NCBI GenBank assembly: GCA_964352715.1
Contig: CAYGSU010000099.1
Location: forward strand, 1 to 9,939
Length of the DNA stretch: 9,939 nucleotides
Direction: 5' to 3'
DNA from: JAVKBW01 sp964352715
GTDB taxonomy: Bacteria; Pseudomonadota; Alphaproteobacteria; UBA8366; Aestuariispiraceae
The notes beneath the pieces were generated by a model. It had not been told where the DNA came from, made no database searches, and saw only the letters and a program-made list of their open reading frames with translations. Position 1 is the stretch's first letter; each line of letters opens with the position of its first letter. Both the position numbers and the translations under genes were made by a program. Positions 1-6,715 of this stretch are shown here, in pieces.

Positions 1-1015
1 CGATGGCGGCGTCGAGAAATTTTTCCAGCATCTGCGTGTATGATAATCCGGCGAAGCCGGCCATGAAGGCCAGCTTGCCGTCATTCGCCCAGGCCGGGTT
101 CGGGTTGACCTCCATCAGTTTCGGCCTGCCGTCTGTGGCGCAGCGGAAATCGAACCTGCCGTAATCCTGCAGCCCGAAACGCTGGAACAGAAGCTTCGCC
201 CAGGCTTCGATCCGCTTGACCGTTTCATCGTCCAACGACGCTTTCTTGAAGCTGATATCGGTCCAGTAGGGGGAGTCGGGATCGACCTTGGATTCGAAGG
301 ACAGGATCGGGTTCGAACCCTTCGGCAGTTTCGAAAAATCCACTTCCAGCGGCGGAAACGCGGTCAGCCCGGCAGAAGGGTTGCCGATCAGCCCCATGCC
401 GTATTCCGGGCCGGGCAGATATTCCTGCCACAACACGTCGCGCCCCGGCAGCTCTCGGGCCAGGAAATCAAGATACTTTCGGGCGTCGTCCTCGGTCCGC
501 ACCACCGCATCCTTGGTGATGCCGACACTGCCGTCGGCGGCATTCGGTTTCAACAGGGCCGGATAGAGATCGGGCAGGGTGTCGAACCCGTCGGAGGCGC
601 GCAGATACACCTCGCCCGGCACTTCGACGCCCAGTTCACGGGCGACGAGGCGGACAATCTGTTTATCGAAGCATATCACCATCGCCTGCGGCGTCGCGCC
701 GGTATAGGGAATGTCATGCAGTTCCAGCCAGGCCGGCAGGTTCAGCTCGCGCGTTGGCCGGTTGAAAACGCCGGTATCGCAGAAATTGATCACCAGATCG
801 GGCGGGTCGGCTTCCAGCCTGTCGAACAGGCCTTCGTGGTCGTTGTATACCGCGATCTCGAACCGGCCGAGCGACTCGAACGACGCCACCATTGCGTTGT
901 GGGTTTCGATATCCTGCGGCCCGTAGGCGCTGCCCAGTTTGGTCGGGTCCAATGCCTTGTGATCGCCGGTGATAATGGCGATTTTTCTGATATCCGGTGC
1001 GGCTTTTGCTGTCAT
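1..1015 (-). CDS. D-alanine-D-alanine ligase-like ATP-grasp enzyme, C-terminus cut by window edge
   Basis: The reverse strand is open from an ATG at 1015 to the window edge, giving 338 residues with no stop. It starts MTAKAAPDIRKIAIITGDHK, and a Rossmann-like pre-ATP domain covers roughly residues 10-115 (including DPPDLVINFCDTG-like sequence near 70-82). The ATP-grasp domain follows: the nucleotide-binding lysine and glycine loop ALLKPNAADGSVGI (residues 153-166), the adenine-site strand WQEYLPGPEYG (196-206), and metal ligands in YGRFDF (Asp289) and LMEVNPNPAW (Glu302, Asn304). These are hallmarks of the D-Ala-D-Ala ligase and carboxylate-amine ligase class, which activates a carboxylate as acyl phosphate and joins it to an amine. 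The true substrate cannot be read from sequence, and it need not be a cell-wall enzyme because no mur, fts or ddl neighbours are seen. A weak GGGA Shine-Dalgarno precedes the ATG. It is divergent from a second ATP-grasp gene 56 bp away. The missing C-terminus is probably short. Confidence 0.85.
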   Translation of the reverse strand, partial: MTAKAAPDIRKIAIITGDHKALDPTKLGSAYGPQDIETHNAMVASFESLGRFEIAVYNDHEGLFDRLEADPPDLVINFCDTGVFNRPTRELNLPAWLELHDIPYTGATPQAMVICFDKQIVRLVARELGVEVPGEVYLRASDGFDTLPDLYPALLKPNAADGSVGITKDAVVRTEDDARKYLDFLARELPGRDVLWQEYLPGPEYGMGLIGNPSAGLTAFPPLEVDFSKLPKGSNPILSFESKVDPDSPYWTDISFKKASLDDETVKRIEAWAKLLFQRFGLQDYGRFDFRCATDGRPKLMEVNPNPAWANDGKLAFMAGFAGLSYTQMLEKFLDAAI

Positions 1016-1071
1016 GGCGTATCCCGATAATAGGTTTTGCATCTGCTGTGTGTCCGTTGCACACTTTCAAT
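1016..1071. promoter_or_regulatory. Divergent promoter/operator region between two ATP-grasp genes
   Basis: Only 56 bp separate the two divergent start codons, so both promoters must lie here or inside the coding ends. A -10-like hexamer GATAAT (1026-1031) reads rightward, and the overlapping TATTAT (complement of 1027-1032) reads leftward; neither has a convincing -35 partner. An inverted repeat, GTGTG (1048-1052) and CACAC (1060-1064) with a 7 nt spacer, is a candidate operator half-site pair. This is inference from short matches only. Confidence 0.3.
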
Positions 1072-2025
1072 ATGCCTATATGCGAAGCAGATCCTTGGCG
1101 AGTCCAGTATTTCGAAGGCGTCGATTGCCCCGACGATGTATTTGTGCCGACCGAAGACGGCGATGCCTGGAAATGGTATCCGGAGTTCAAATGGATTTAC
1201 AACAAACTGGACGTTGCCGAGAGCCAGGGCTTCGTCTGCGGCCCGCACGGGCTGGAACCGCCGTCCTTTCCGGTGTTCTCGAAACCGGTCTTCAACATGC
1301 GCGGCATGGGCATCGGCAGCCGCGTCATCAAATCCATGCGCGATTACAAGGCCTATCAGAAGCCGGGCCATATCTGGATGCCGATTTGCGAAGGCGAACA
1401 CATCTCGACTGATTTCGCCGTGGTTGACGGCAAGCCGGTCTGGTGGCGACACGCCTATGGCGAGGCGCTGGAAGGCGGCATGTTCGATCACTGGGTCGTG
1501 CTGGCGGAGAACAAACCGGAGATCGAGGCGTATTGCGGAGACTGGTTGCAACGAAACATGACCGGCTATACCGGCATGGTCAATATCGAGACCATCGGCG
1601 CCAAGATTATCGAGGTGCATCTGCGGTTCGCCGATCAGTGGCCGGACCTGTATGGCGGCAAACCCTGGGTCGAGGCGCTGGTTCGCCTGTACCGCGACAA
1701 GGTCTGGACCTACGATGATTCCCGCCGCCAAACCGGCTACAGTGTCGTTCTGTTCGGCGCGCATGGTATCGATTTCAAGCATCCGCCGGCCGACCTGGTC
1801 GAGGAAATCCGCAGCCAGCCGGATATCACGAGCGTGCAGATCACATTCCATGAAGACCGCCCTGCCTCGTGGCATGCTTCGCCCCCCGGCGGGTTCAGGC
1901 TGGCCATCGTCAATACGTATTCGCTGGAAGCGGGCCTTCGGGCGCGTGAAAAACTGGCGCTGAATTTCTGGTCGACCCAGCACATGCGGCCGAAACGGAC
2001 GAAGAAACCAGCCTCCGGTGACTGA
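1072..2025 (+). CDS. Atypical ATP-grasp-type protein of unknown function
   Basis: This gene encodes 317 residues from ATG 1072. The frame is open further upstream to GTG 997, but that start would lie inside the divergent gene, and no start here has a clear Shine-Dalgarno. It is recognised as ATP-grasp-like from SFPVFSKPVFNMRGMGIGS (residues 65-83, with Lys71 and a glycine-rich loop), GHIWMPICEGEHIS (99-112, with Glu109 where the family has its E-x-x-x-G-x-E strand) and TGMVNIETIGAKIIEVHLRF (167-186), which matches the paired acidic metal-binding strands. The usual E-x-N is E-V-H here (Glu181, His183). Only about 65 residues precede the ATP-binding lysine, so the pre-ATP domain is truncated. 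About 130 residues after the metal site form a C-terminal region I do not recognise. The stop overlaps the start of the downstream hydrolase, implying one operon. It may be an active ligase with unusual metal ligation or a partner of the neighbouring ATP-grasp enzyme. The fold call is fairly secure; the function is unknown. Confidence 0.75.
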   Translation: MPICEADPWRVQYFEGVDCPDDVFVPTEDGDAWKWYPEFKWIYNKLDVAESQGFVCGPHGLEPPSFPVFSKPVFNMRGMGIGSRVIKSMRDYKAYQKPGHIWMPICEGEHISTDFAVVDGKPVWWRHAYGEALEGGMFDHWVVLAENKPEIEAYCGDWLQRNMTGYTGMVNIETIGAKIIEVHLRFADQWPDLYGGKPWVEALVRLYRDKVWTYDDSRRQTGYSVVLFGAHGIDFKHPPADLVEEIRSQPDITSVQITFHEDRPASWHASPPGGFRLAIVNTYSLEAGLRAREKLALNFWSTQHMRPKRTKKPASGD

Positions 2026-3910
2026 TCCGACCGACCTGACCGACCTCTCGTCCATCGAGGAAATCGAGAACATCTGGATTCCGGCTGCCGACGGGGCGCG
2101 TCTGGCGGCGCGCGTCTGGCGTCCGGTTACGGCGCATGAAAACCCGGTGCCGGCGATCCTTGAATACATTCCCTATCGCAAGCGCGATTTCATGCGGGAA
2201 CGCGATGAACCGATGCATCGGTATTACGCGCTGCATGGCTATGCCAGTGTGCGGGTCGACCTGCGCGGCAGTGGCGATTCCGACGGTGTGCTGGACGATG
2301 AATATTCGCCGACCGAACACAAGGACGCCGTGGCGATCATCGCCTGGTTGGCCGATCAGGACTGGTGTTCAGGCGCTGTCGGCATGACCGGCATTTCCTG
2401 GGGCGGGTTCAACGCACTGCAGGTTGCCGCCATGGCGCCGCCAGCGCTGAAGGCGATCATCACGCTGTGTGCGTCCGACGACCGTTACAGCGACGATGCC
2501 CATTACAAGGGCGGCTGCCTGTTGAACGAAAACATGCAATGGGGGTCGATCCTCACCCTCTACAACACCCTGCCACCGGACCCGGATATCGTCGGCGACC
2601 GCTGGCGCGATATGTGGCGCGACAGGATTCGCGCGGTAAAGCCGTTTCCGGCGGAATGGATGCGCCATCAGGCGCGTGACGATTTCTGGCAGCATGGCTC
2701 TGTCTGCGAGGATTTCGACGCCATTCAATGCCCGGTCTATGCCGTCGGTGGCTGGGCCGACGGGTATACCAACGCGGTGTCGCGTCTGCTCGAAGGGTTA
2801 AGCGTGCCGCGCAAGGGGCTGATCGGCCCATGGGCGCACAATTTTCCGCACGATGCCGTGCCGGGGCCGTCCATCGGCTATCTTCAGGAAGCGGTGCGCT
2901 GGTGGGACCACTGGCTGAAGGACTGCGATACCGGGGTGATGGACGGGCCGATGCTGCGCGCCTGGATTCAGGAGTCGCTGCCACCGCAGCCGCAATACGA
3001 CATTCGCCCGGGCCGCTGGGTCGGTGAGGCGACATGGCCGTCCGACCGCATCGAGCCGAGGCGATTTCATCTGGAATGGGGGTATCTGTCGCCGAAACCC
3101 GCCGACAGCCATGAGATCGTGTTTTCGTCACCGCACACGCTTGGCACCCGTGCCGGTGAATGGTGCGGCTTCGGGGCGGAAGGCGAAGCGCCGCGCGACC
3201 AGCGCGTCGATGACGGCGGGTCGCTGGTCTTCGACAGTGATCGGCTTGCCGAGCCGATTGATCTTCTGGGCGCACCGGTTGTTGAACTGGAAGTCGCGTC
3301 TGACCAGCCTGTCGCGTTTCTGGTGGCTCGGCTTTGCGATGTCGATCCGAACGGAAGGTCGTCACGGATTTCCTACGCTATCCTCAATCTGTGTCATCGC
3401 GACAGCCACGAGTATCCGGAAAACCTGGAACCGGGTGTCTATTACCGGGTCCGCTTGCAGCTCGACGATCTGGGACAGACCGTGCCGGCCGGCCACCGGC
3501 TGCGCCTAGCCTTGTCCACCTCCTACTGGCCGATGATCTGGCCGGCCCCGTCACCGGTGACGCTGACAGTGCGCACCGGTTCGTCTTTCATTGATCTGCC
3601 GGTGCGCCCATCCAGTGCGGCGGATGCCGATCTGCCGGATTTTGAAGAACCCGTCGCGGCCCCCGGCGTGCAGGCGCAGAAGGTACGGCGCATGGAGACC
3701 CAGCGGCGCATCGAAATCGATCTGACNNNNNNNNNNNNNNNNNNNNNNNNNNNNNNNNNNNNNNNNNNNNNNNNNNNNNNNNNNNNNNNNNNNNNNNNNN
3801 NNNNNNNNNNNNNNNNNNNNNNNNNNACCGGCGATCTGGAAGCGTTCGAGGGCGACCAGCCGTTCGAACAGCGAAGCTGGACGGTTTCGGTGCCGCGCCG
3901 GTTTCTCTGA
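2018..3910 (+). CDS. CocE/NonD family (peptidase S15-type) alpha/beta hydrolase, interrupted by an assembly gap
   Basis: This gene starts at GTG 2018, overlapping the previous stop by 8 nt (translational coupling). The N-terminal half is an alpha/beta hydrolase with DLRGSGDSDG (residues 81-90), the nucleophile elbow GISWGG (Ser127), GGWADGY (Asp248) and GPWAHNFP (His274) as the apparent Ser-Asp-His triad. EYIPYRKRD (49-57) is also typical of the family. A beta-sandwich X-Pro dipeptidyl-peptidase C-terminal domain follows from about residue 350 (DLLGAPVVELEVASDQPVAF near 411-430). Family members cleave X-Pro peptides, cocaine-type esters, alpha-amino esters and beta-lactam side chains; the substrate here is undetermined. 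No signal peptide is visible, so it is probably cytoplasmic. The 100 N at 3727-3826 fall in the C-terminal domain. Reading resumes with LEAFEGDQPFEQRSW and ends SVPRRFL, matching the family's normal C-terminus, so the gene is probably intact in the organism. The LysR gene ends 13 nt downstream on the other strand. Confidence 0.9.
   Translation: MTDPTDLTDLSSIEEIENIWIPAADGARLAARVWRPVTAHENPVPAILEYIPYRKRDFMRERDEPMHRYYALHGYASVRVDLRGSGDSDGVLDDEYSPTEHKDAVAIIAWLADQDWCSGAVGMTGISWGGFNALQVAAMAPPALKAIITLCASDDRYSDDAHYKGGCLLNENMQWGSILTLYNTLPPDPDIVGDRWRDMWRDRIRAVKPFPAEWMRHQARDDFWQHGSVCEDFDAIQCPVYAVGGWADGYTNAVSRLLEGLSVPRKGLIGPWAHNFPHDAVPGPSIGYLQEAVRWWDHWLKDCDTGVMDGPMLRAWIQESLPPQPQYDIRPGRWVGEATWPSDRIEPRRFHLEWGYLSPKPADSHEIVFSSPHTLGTRAGEWCGFGAEGEAPRDQRVDDGGSLVFDSDRLAEPIDLLGAPVVELEVASDQPVAFLVARLCDVDPNGRSSRISYAILNLCHRDSHEYPENLEPGVYYRVRLQLDDLGQTVPAGHRLRLALSTSYWPMIWPAPSPVTLTVRTGSSFIDLPVRPSSAADADLPDFEEPVAAPGVQAQKVRRMETQRRIEIDLXXXXXXXXXXXXXXXXXXXXXXXXXXXXXXXXXXTGDLEAFEGDQPFEQRSWTVSVPRRFL
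3727..3826. other. Assembly gap of 100 N inside the CocE/NonD hydrolase gene
   Basis: Exactly 100 N, a placeholder length rather than a measured one. The flanking residues (RRIEIDL before, TGDLEAFEGD after) are normally separated in this family, as I recall it, by about 70-80 residues, so the true missing sequence is probably nearer 200-250 bp. Confidence 0.97.
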
Positions 3911-3923
3911 TTTTCGTGAATAC

Positions 3924-4781
3924 TTACGTTTCGGCGGCGGCGATTTCCTGCCGCGCCACGGCTATTATCTCGTCCAGTATCGGGTCGATCAGCGCGGCAT
4001 CGCGCGCCTTCGGATAAACCAGCCAGGCCGGCATGGTCAGGGCCGGCGCATCCGGCACGCGGAACAGATCGCCGGCGGTGATCAGATGACGGACAAGACG
4101 TTCCGGGAAATACCCCGATCCGCCTTGTTTCAGGAGATAGGAAAGGCCCAGCCAGCCGATATTGAAGGACAGGGCGGGGCTGACGAAATCCGGAAAACTG
4201 CCGGTGTGAAGCCGGTTGAATTCCTGCCCCCAGTCAACATAAACATAGTCCGATTCCGGCGGCGGGCCGGGTTCGGACGACACCATGATCAGGGTCTCGT
4301 CCAGCAGTTTTTCGATTTCCACGGTCGGGCGACGTTGCGGCGTGTACATCATGCCGATATCGATTCTGCCGTCGATCAGCCCCTGCATGATGTCGGCCTC
4401 GAAACCGATTTCGGCTTTTACCGATATGTCGTCGGTCTTTGCCCGAAACCGGGAAAGCCAGTCAACCAGTAGGCCTTCCCACAATCCGATCCGTGCGCTG
4501 ACGACGATGCTGGCGCGAAACCCGGCCGGCAGACCGGCATCGTGACGCGCCTGTTCCGCCGTCTTGACCAGCAGGTCGGCATGCTTGGCGAAGCGGCGTC
4601 CTGCTTCCGTCAGCACCGCGCCAGCCTTGTTGCGGACAAACAGACGGCATGCCAACTGCTCTTCCAGGGCGCGGATGCGGGCGCTGACCGTCGATTGGGT
4701 TACATGCAGAAGGTCCGCCGCCGCAACGAAACTGCCGGAAGACGATACGGCGAGAAAGGTTCGGGCGAATTCGGTATCCAT
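3924..4781 (-). CDS. LysR-family transcriptional regulator
   Basis: The product has 285 residues, normal for LysR regulators (about 290-310). The N-terminal winged helix-turn-helix is clear: FARTFLAVSSSGSFVAAADL, then LHVTQSTVSARIRALEEQLA (residues 25-44) and CRLFVRNKAGAVLTEAGRRF (45-64). From about residue 90 comes the two-lobed periplasmic-binding-protein-like effector domain (ASIVVSARIGLWEGLL, then GLIDGRIDIGMMYTP). The start at 4781 gives a standard-length N-terminus (MDTEFARTFLAV); its Shine-Dalgarno is only a weak GAG. LysR regulators bind divergent promoters and respond to a small-molecule co-inducer. By position the likely targets are its own promoter and the folate cyclo-ligase and nitronate monooxygenase genes to the right, or alternatively the convergent ATP-grasp/hydrolase cluster to the left. 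The ligand is not predictable. Confidence 0.95.
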   Translation of the reverse strand: MDTEFARTFLAVSSSGSFVAAADLLHVTQSTVSARIRALEEQLACRLFVRNKAGAVLTEAGRRFAKHADLLVKTAEQARHDAGLPAGFRASIVVSARIGLWEGLLVDWLSRFRAKTDDISVKAEIGFEADIMQGLIDGRIDIGMMYTPQRRPTVEIEKLLDETLIMVSSEPGPPPESDYVYVDWGQEFNRLHTGSFPDFVSPALSFNIGWLGLSYLLKQGGSGYFPERLVRHLITAGDLFRVPDAPALTMPAWLVYPKARDAALIDPILDEIIAVARQEIAAAET

Positions 4782-4901
4782 TGTCGTTACTCAATATAAA
4801 ATCGGATTCATCAATATCATATAACAATAATATTCGTTTTTACGCAGTTAAATATAACGCTACCGTGGCGGTCTGGCCTGTCGCGAAGGATGATGAAGGG
4901 T
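4782..4901. promoter_or_regulatory. AT-rich divergent promoter region with dyad symmetry
   Basis: This 120 bp region between the LysR gene and the cyclo-ligase gene is markedly AT-rich at 4790-4860 compared with the GC-rich surroundings. It contains the perfect palindrome AATATT (4829-4834) and a spaced inverted repeat AATAT (4813-4817) with ATATT (4830-4834), separated by 12 nt. A TATAAC -10-like hexamer lies at 4853-4858 for rightward transcription, without a good -35. The size and symmetry are consistent with a LysR operator of the T-N11-A class overlapping both promoters. The region is too short for a 6S RNA gene of about 160 nt, which often precedes the cyclo-ligase gene in proteobacteria. 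Confidence 0.45.
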
Positions 4902-5555
4902 ATGACCGATATGGATGAAACGCCCGGCGTGTATGCATCGTCGCCCTGTTTCGCGCATGAACTGGGCGAAACGAAGGACGGTTTCGCACTTGTCGATCCG
5001 CAAACCGCAATAGACGTCGCGCGCTGGCGCAAGGCGGAACGAACCCGCCTGCTGGCGGAACGTCGTGCGTTTTCCCGCGACCATCTGACTCGCACCGCAT
5101 CGATCATCACCGAAAAACTGGACCGGCTGATCGGCGCTCAGCCGGGCCTTGCCATCAGTGTCTACTGGCCGATCAAGGGGGAGCTCGACCTGCGTCCCTG
5201 GATGCAGCAGCTGGCGGCGCGCGATGCCACCGTGCTGCTGCCGGTCATTCTGGAAAAGGGGGCACCGATCCGGTTTCGCCGCTGGACACCGGATTGTCGC
5301 ATGGTCGCGGGGTTCTGGAATATTCCGGTCCCCGAAGAGGGAGAGGAGTTGGCGCCGGATGTCAGCATCGTGCCACTGGTCGGCTACGATGGGCAGAATT
5401 ACCGTCTGGGCTATGGTGGCGGCTATTTCGATCGAACGCTGGCCAGCCTGGCCTCCGCGCCGGTGACCTATGGCATCGGTCATGTGTCATCAGCCCTGCC
5501 GACGATCTTTCCGCAACCGCATGACATCCCGATGAACAGGATCGTCACGGCCTGA
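4902..5555 (+). CDS. 5-formyltetrahydrofolate cyclo-ligase (MTHFS family)
   Basis: This enzyme converts 5-formyltetrahydrofolate plus ATP to 5,10-methenyltetrahydrofolate, returning stored or inhibitory 5-formyl folate to the one-carbon pool in the cytoplasm. Family features in order (217-residue form): RWRKAERTRLLAERRAFS (residues 41-58, basic ATP-binding helix), VYWPIKGELDLRPWM (87-101), VLLPVILEKG (111-120), VSIVPLVGYDGQNYRLGYGG (154-173) continuing into the signature YGGGYFDRTLA (171-181), and the C-terminal PQPHDIPMNRIVTA. Four in-frame ATGs cluster at 4890, 4893, 4902 and 4911. I chose 4902 because GAAGGA (4885-4890) lies 11 nt upstream, while it abuts the first two. An N-terminal extension of about 40 residues containing YASSPCFAHEL precedes the catalytic domain; I recall similar cysteine-containing extensions in alphaproteobacterial homologues but cannot check. 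It lies 26 nt upstream of the nitronate monooxygenase gene, probably in one operon. Confidence 0.93.
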   Translation: MTDMDETPGVYASSPCFAHELGETKDGFALVDPQTAIDVARWRKAERTRLLAERRAFSRDHLTRTASIITEKLDRLIGAQPGLAISVYWPIKGELDLRPWMQQLAARDATVLLPVILEKGAPIRFRRWTPDCRMVAGFWNIPVPEEGEELAPDVSIVPLVGYDGQNYRLGYGGGYFDRTLASLASAPVTYGIGHVSSALPTIFPQPHDIPMNRIVTA

Positions 5556-5581
5556 TCCGGCCGCCCCGTACGAGGACAAAA

Positions 5582-6598
5582 ATGGCAGAAGACACCGCCC
5601 TCACCACTCCGATCTGCCGGCTGCTGGGCTGCCGGTATCCGATCCTGCAGGCGGGCATGGGCGGCGTTGCCCGGTCTGAACTGGCATCCGCCGTTTCCGC
5701 CGCCGGCGGTTTCGGCTGCCTCGGCATGGTGCGCGAAAGCCCGGCCCTGATCGAAAGGGAAATCGATGCGACCCGCGAGCGGACAGACCGGCCGTTCGGG
5801 GTCAATCTCATCCCGGCGGCGACCGACCGGTCGCTGTTCCTTGAGGAACTGGCTGTCTGCGTCGACCGCAAGGTCGGGGCGGTAGTGTATTTCTGGGATG
5901 TCGATGCCGTGGCGGTGCATCAGGCCCGGTCGGCCGGTCTGAAGGTGATTTATCAGGTCGGCTCGGTCGAGGCGGCGCGCGCCGCCGTGGACGCCGGGGC
6001 CGACGCCATCATCGCCCAGGGCATGGAAGCCGGCGGCCATGTTCATGGCAGTGTGTCGTCGCTCGTGCTGCTGCCGCAGATCGTGCAGGCGGTGGATGTT
6101 CCGGTTATCGGGTCCGGCGGGTTCGCCACCGGCGCCAGCCTTGTCGCCGCGCTGGCGCTTGGCGCACAGGGCATCCATTGTGGTACGGCCTTCCTCGCCA
6201 CCGATGAATCCTTCGCCCATGACCTGCACAAGAGGCGGGTGGTCGAAGCGCGGTCCGACGGCACGGTTCACACCGACGCCTACGCCATCAACTGGCCGCC
6301 GTCCTCACCTGTTCGGGTTCTGGAATGTCTGGAAACCGACCGGCTAAACCGGCGCTACTTCGGCCACAAGGCAGACGACATCCTTCGTGAGAAAATTGCC
6401 GAGGAAGAAGGACGGCCGATCTATCTCTACAGCACGGATTCACCGCTCCGATCGATGACAGGCGACCTCGGACGGCTGGCGATGTTCGCCGGCCAGGCGG
6501 CGGGGCAGGTCGACCGCATCCTCCCCGCCGCCGAGCTTGTCGCCGATATTGTCCGCGACGCCCGCGATTGTCTCGAAAGCCTTGGCAACTTCGCCTGA
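5582..6598 (+). CDS. Nitronate monooxygenase (2-nitropropane dioxygenase family)
   Basis: The product has 338 residues. This FMN-dependent TIM-barrel flavoprotein oxidises alkyl nitronates such as propionate 3-nitronate to aldehydes or ketoacids and nitrite, a detoxification role. Visible family features are YPILQAGMGGVA (residues 19-30, FMN phosphate region), AGGFGCLGM (41-49), FGVNLIP (72-78), the active-site signature AQGMEAGGHVHG (145-156, with catalytic-type His153), VPVIGSGGFATGASLVAALA (173-192) and ALGAQGIHCGTAFLATDES (192-210). The C-terminal part from about 215 onward is typical lid sequence. The start at 5582 has a good Shine-Dalgarno, GAGGA at 5572-5576. Some family members are enoyl reductases (FabK-like) or of unknown substrate, so the exact reaction is less sure than the family. 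Only 26 nt separate it from the cyclo-ligase gene. About 117 nt without an obvious strong terminator separate it from the helicase gene. Confidence 0.92.
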   Translation: MAEDTALTTPICRLLGCRYPILQAGMGGVARSELASAVSAAGGFGCLGMVRESPALIEREIDATRERTDRPFGVNLIPAATDRSLFLEELAVCVDRKVGAVVYFWDVDAVAVHQARSAGLKVIYQVGSVEAARAAVDAGADAIIAQGMEAGGHVHGSVSSLVLLPQIVQAVDVPVIGSGGFATGASLVAALALGAQGIHCGTAFLATDESFAHDLHKRRVVEARSDGTVHTDAYAINWPPSSPVRVLECLETDRLNRRYFGHKADDILREKIAEEEGRPIYLYSTDSPLRSMTGDLGRLAMFAGQAAGQVDRILPAAELVADIVRDARDCLESLGNFA

Positions 6599-6715
6599 CG
6601 CCGCCTTTTCTGCGGTTGATCTGCCCGGCTTCGTGTTTCTTCCCGGTTGCTGCTGGTTGCCTGCAGGACGACTCGGTATAGTTCATGGATGAAACAGTGT
6701 ACCGGTTAGATTCAG

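Noticed and set aside
1072..1392. The phrase MPICE appears twice in the second ATP-grasp protein (residues 1-5 and 103-107)
   Set aside because: The surrounding residues are not similar, so a duplication is not supported; taken as coincidence.
1012..2169. Minus-strand open frame of 385 codons opposite the second ATP-grasp gene
   Set aside because: Its sequence is an antisense shadow (His- and Arg-rich, no family motif), while the plus frame shows ordered ATP-grasp motifs and a coupled downstream gene.
6599..6625. Possible terminator hairpin CCGC/GCGG after the nitronate monooxygenase
   Set aside because: The stem is only 4 bp and no T-run follows.
6657..6682. Possible promoter TTGCCT with TATAGT upstream of the helicase
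   Set aside because: The spacing is only 14 bp and the matches are partial; chance occurrence is likely.
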